Shown here piece after piece: positions 62,680 to 64,000 of a stretch of 64,000 nt of DNA; position 1 is the stretch's first letter, and each line of letters begins with the position of its first letter. The translations under genes and the position numbers were made by a program. Origin of the DNA: Pseudobdellovibrionaceae bacterium (GTDB taxonomy: Bacteria; Bdellovibrionota; Bdellovibrionia; Bdellovibrionales; UBA1609); assembly GCA_023954155.1 (NCBI GenBank), contig JAMLIO010000003.1, positions 124,001-188,000 of the forward strand, in the 5' to 3' direction. Below the pieces are notes generated by a model that was given only the letters and a program-made list of their open reading frames with translations, ran no database searches and was not told the DNA's origin.

Positions 62680-64000
62680 AGTTTCGCACCAGTTTGTACA
62701 TTCCACAAAGAATGATAGATTCCTTCGGCTTTTAAAAGCTTGGTATGCCCACCCTCTTCCAAAATCTGACCTTCTTCTAAGACCAAAATTCTATCACAAT
62801 TGATCACAGTAGATAAACGATGGGCAATGATCAGTGTGGTTTTATTTTTTAATATCCCTTGGAGATTCAATTGCAAATTGGCCTCTGTCACATTGTCCAC
62901 AGCACTGGTGGCTTCATCTAAAACTAAAATGGGGCTATCTGCTAACAACGCACGCGCAATAGATAGTCTTTGCTTCTGCCCCCCAGAAAGCCGCTGCCCT
63001 CTTTCACCTACAATTGTATTATAACCCTCAGAAAGAGTAAGAATAAAATCATGAATGCACGCCGTCTTACATACTTCGTACACTTCATCAGGGGTTGCTG
63101 AGGGTTTAACAAACATTAAGTTTTCTAAAATAGAACCATGAAACAAATAAACATCTTGTCCCACCACTGAAATCACTGACCTTAACGATTGTAAGTCATA
63201 ATCTCTGAGTGGTTTTTTATCTAAGGTGATCTCTCCTAAATCTGGGTCATAGAATCTTTGTAAAAGTTTAACCAACGAGCTTTTGCCAGAACCCGTTGCC
63301 CCCACAATACCTATAGACTCTCCATGGTGAATCTTAAGATTAAAATCGGAAAGGATAGGTTCGCTGGCGTTATACGCAAAATTTACGTTTTTAAACTCGA
63401 TTTCACCTTTTACATTTGAACCGTGGGCCATATAAAACCCGTTTTTCATATCAATGGGCTGGGACAACAGTTCAAAAATTCGACTGACACTAGCCATCGC
63501 TCTTTGGAACAAATCTAAAGTTTGACCTAAACGAGTCAGTGGCCAAAGAAGTCTTTGAATCATAAAGATCATCACCGAATAGGTTCCCACATCTATTTTT
63601 CCCTGCAAGGCTAAGTGTCCACCCACCAGCAAAGTCATTAAAAATCCCACCATCACTAACATGCGGATCAATGGAGTAAATAAAGAACTGATATAAATCG
63701 CTTTTTCATTAGCCTTGTAGTATTCCATAGAAAGTGCGTTAAGTTTCTCATAACTTTCATTTTCTTTGGCAAAACTTTTAATCGTACTCATCCCTTGCAA
63801 ATTGTTATTCAACTCACTGGTTAAAAGCCCTACGCGGTCCCTGACTGTTCTATAAAGCGGGGTAAGGAATCTTTGAAACCAAATCCCACCATACACAATC
63901 AACGGCATAGTGATAAAACTGAGCAAGGCCATATAAGGGCTCTTTACAAAGTAAAGTGTTCCAATAGCAAGTACTGTCACTGTGATTTGAATAAGATCAT
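62676..64000 (-). CDS. ABC exporter (MsbA/LmrA-like half transporter), N-terminus outside window
   Basis: The frame is open to the right edge, so the first transmembrane helices lie beyond the window. About 441 residues are visible: helices 3-6 of the exporter domain (about 1-190), then the ATPase with Walker A GATGSGKSSL, Q-loop VVGQDVYLFHGSILENL, signature LSGGQKQRLSIARAL, Walker B PILVLDEATSAVD and H-loop IAHRLST. This is the type IV exporter arrangement of lipid/multidrug half transporters. A GTG at 63978-63980 is internal, not a start. A partner half-transporter might lie upstream. Confidence 0.92.
   Translation of the reverse strand, partial: DLIQITVTVLAIGTLYFVKSPYMALLSFITMPLIVYGGIWFQRFLTPLYRTVRDRVGLLTSELNNNLQGMSTIKSFAKENESYEKLNALSMEYYKANEKAIYISSLFTPLIRMLVMVGFLMTLLVGGHLALQGKIDVGTYSVMIFMIQRLLWPLTRLGQTLDLFQRAMASVSRIFELLSQPIDMKNGFYMAHGSNVKGEIEFKNVNFAYNASEPILSDFNLKIHHGESIGIVGATGSGKSSLVKLLQRFYDPDLGEITLDKKPLRDYDLQSLRSVISVVGQDVYLFHGSILENLMFVKPSATPDEVYEVCKTACIHDFILTLSEGYNTIVGERGQRLSGGQKQRLSIARALLADSPILVLDEATSAVDNVTEANLQLNLQGILKNKTTLIIAHRLSTVINCDRILVLEEGQILEEGGHTKLLKAEGIYHSLWNVQTGAKL

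Overview
The window is a stretch of chromosome from a Gram-negative bacterium of moderate-to-low G+C. It carries lpxD for lipid A synthesis, TolC-like and beta-barrel outer-membrane proteins, lipoproteins, a Na+-translocating NQR operon and a membrane pyrophosphatase. Gene content and protein style point to the Bdellovibrionota (Bdellovibrio or Pseudobdellovibrio-like). This is inference from composition and families, not a database match. There is one tRNA (Pro, anticodon TGG), no rRNA, no CRISPR array and no insertion sequence with a recognisable transposase.

Layout. Positions 1-13000 are mostly housekeeping: a truncated HAD phosphatase, YkgJ-like protein, tex, a histone-H1-like gene coupled to infA, lpxD-metG, a secreted EEP-family protein, a nitrilase/RNA-methyltransferase pair, a small ribosomal-protein cluster (KOW/L24-like and L28 divergent from S18), and a coupled pair of unknown envelope genes. 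A porin-like barrel and tRNA-Pro follow (13023-14568). From 14569 to about 22500 the sequence is visibly more A+T-rich and reads as an accessory module. A MarR gene with a 30-bp palindromic operator heads a tightly packed operon encoding a His-rich secreted protein, a four-helix membrane protein, a giant RND transporter joined in frame to a TolC-like outer-membrane factor, a DUF1971 protein and another membrane protein. Beyond it lie a small HTH/recombinase-like gene pair and a decayed lipoprotein gene.

22700-34800 holds a DUF2339 membrane protein, a second RND-TolC-ArsR-DUF2892 cluster that also lacks a periplasmic adaptor, ogt, cdh, a YbaN protein and an acyl desaturase. 34986-42374 holds hppA and a phnDCE-type ABC transporter whose operon runs into a type-II NADH dehydrogenase. 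42493-51577 holds a TerC-family gene, a Mn-type superoxide dismutase and the complete nqrABCDEF-apbE-nqrM operon. 52400-64000 holds an Rnk-like gene, a ZrgA-type metal cluster with an ABC transporter, a dsbD gene interrupted by a one-base frameshift plus a partner redoxin, a radical-SAM gene, a POT peptide transporter, DoxX, an alpha/beta hydrolase and a truncated ABC exporter.

Themes. Ion-motive energy dominates: Na+-NQR with its flavin and iron maturation factors, NDH-2 and a K+-dependent-type pyrophosphatase. Metal and redox defence and efflux form a second theme: two RND systems, a ZrgA cluster, SOD, DsbD and TerC. The observation most worth following is the RND-outer-membrane-factor fusion, which retains an internal signal peptide and an internal ribosome binding site.
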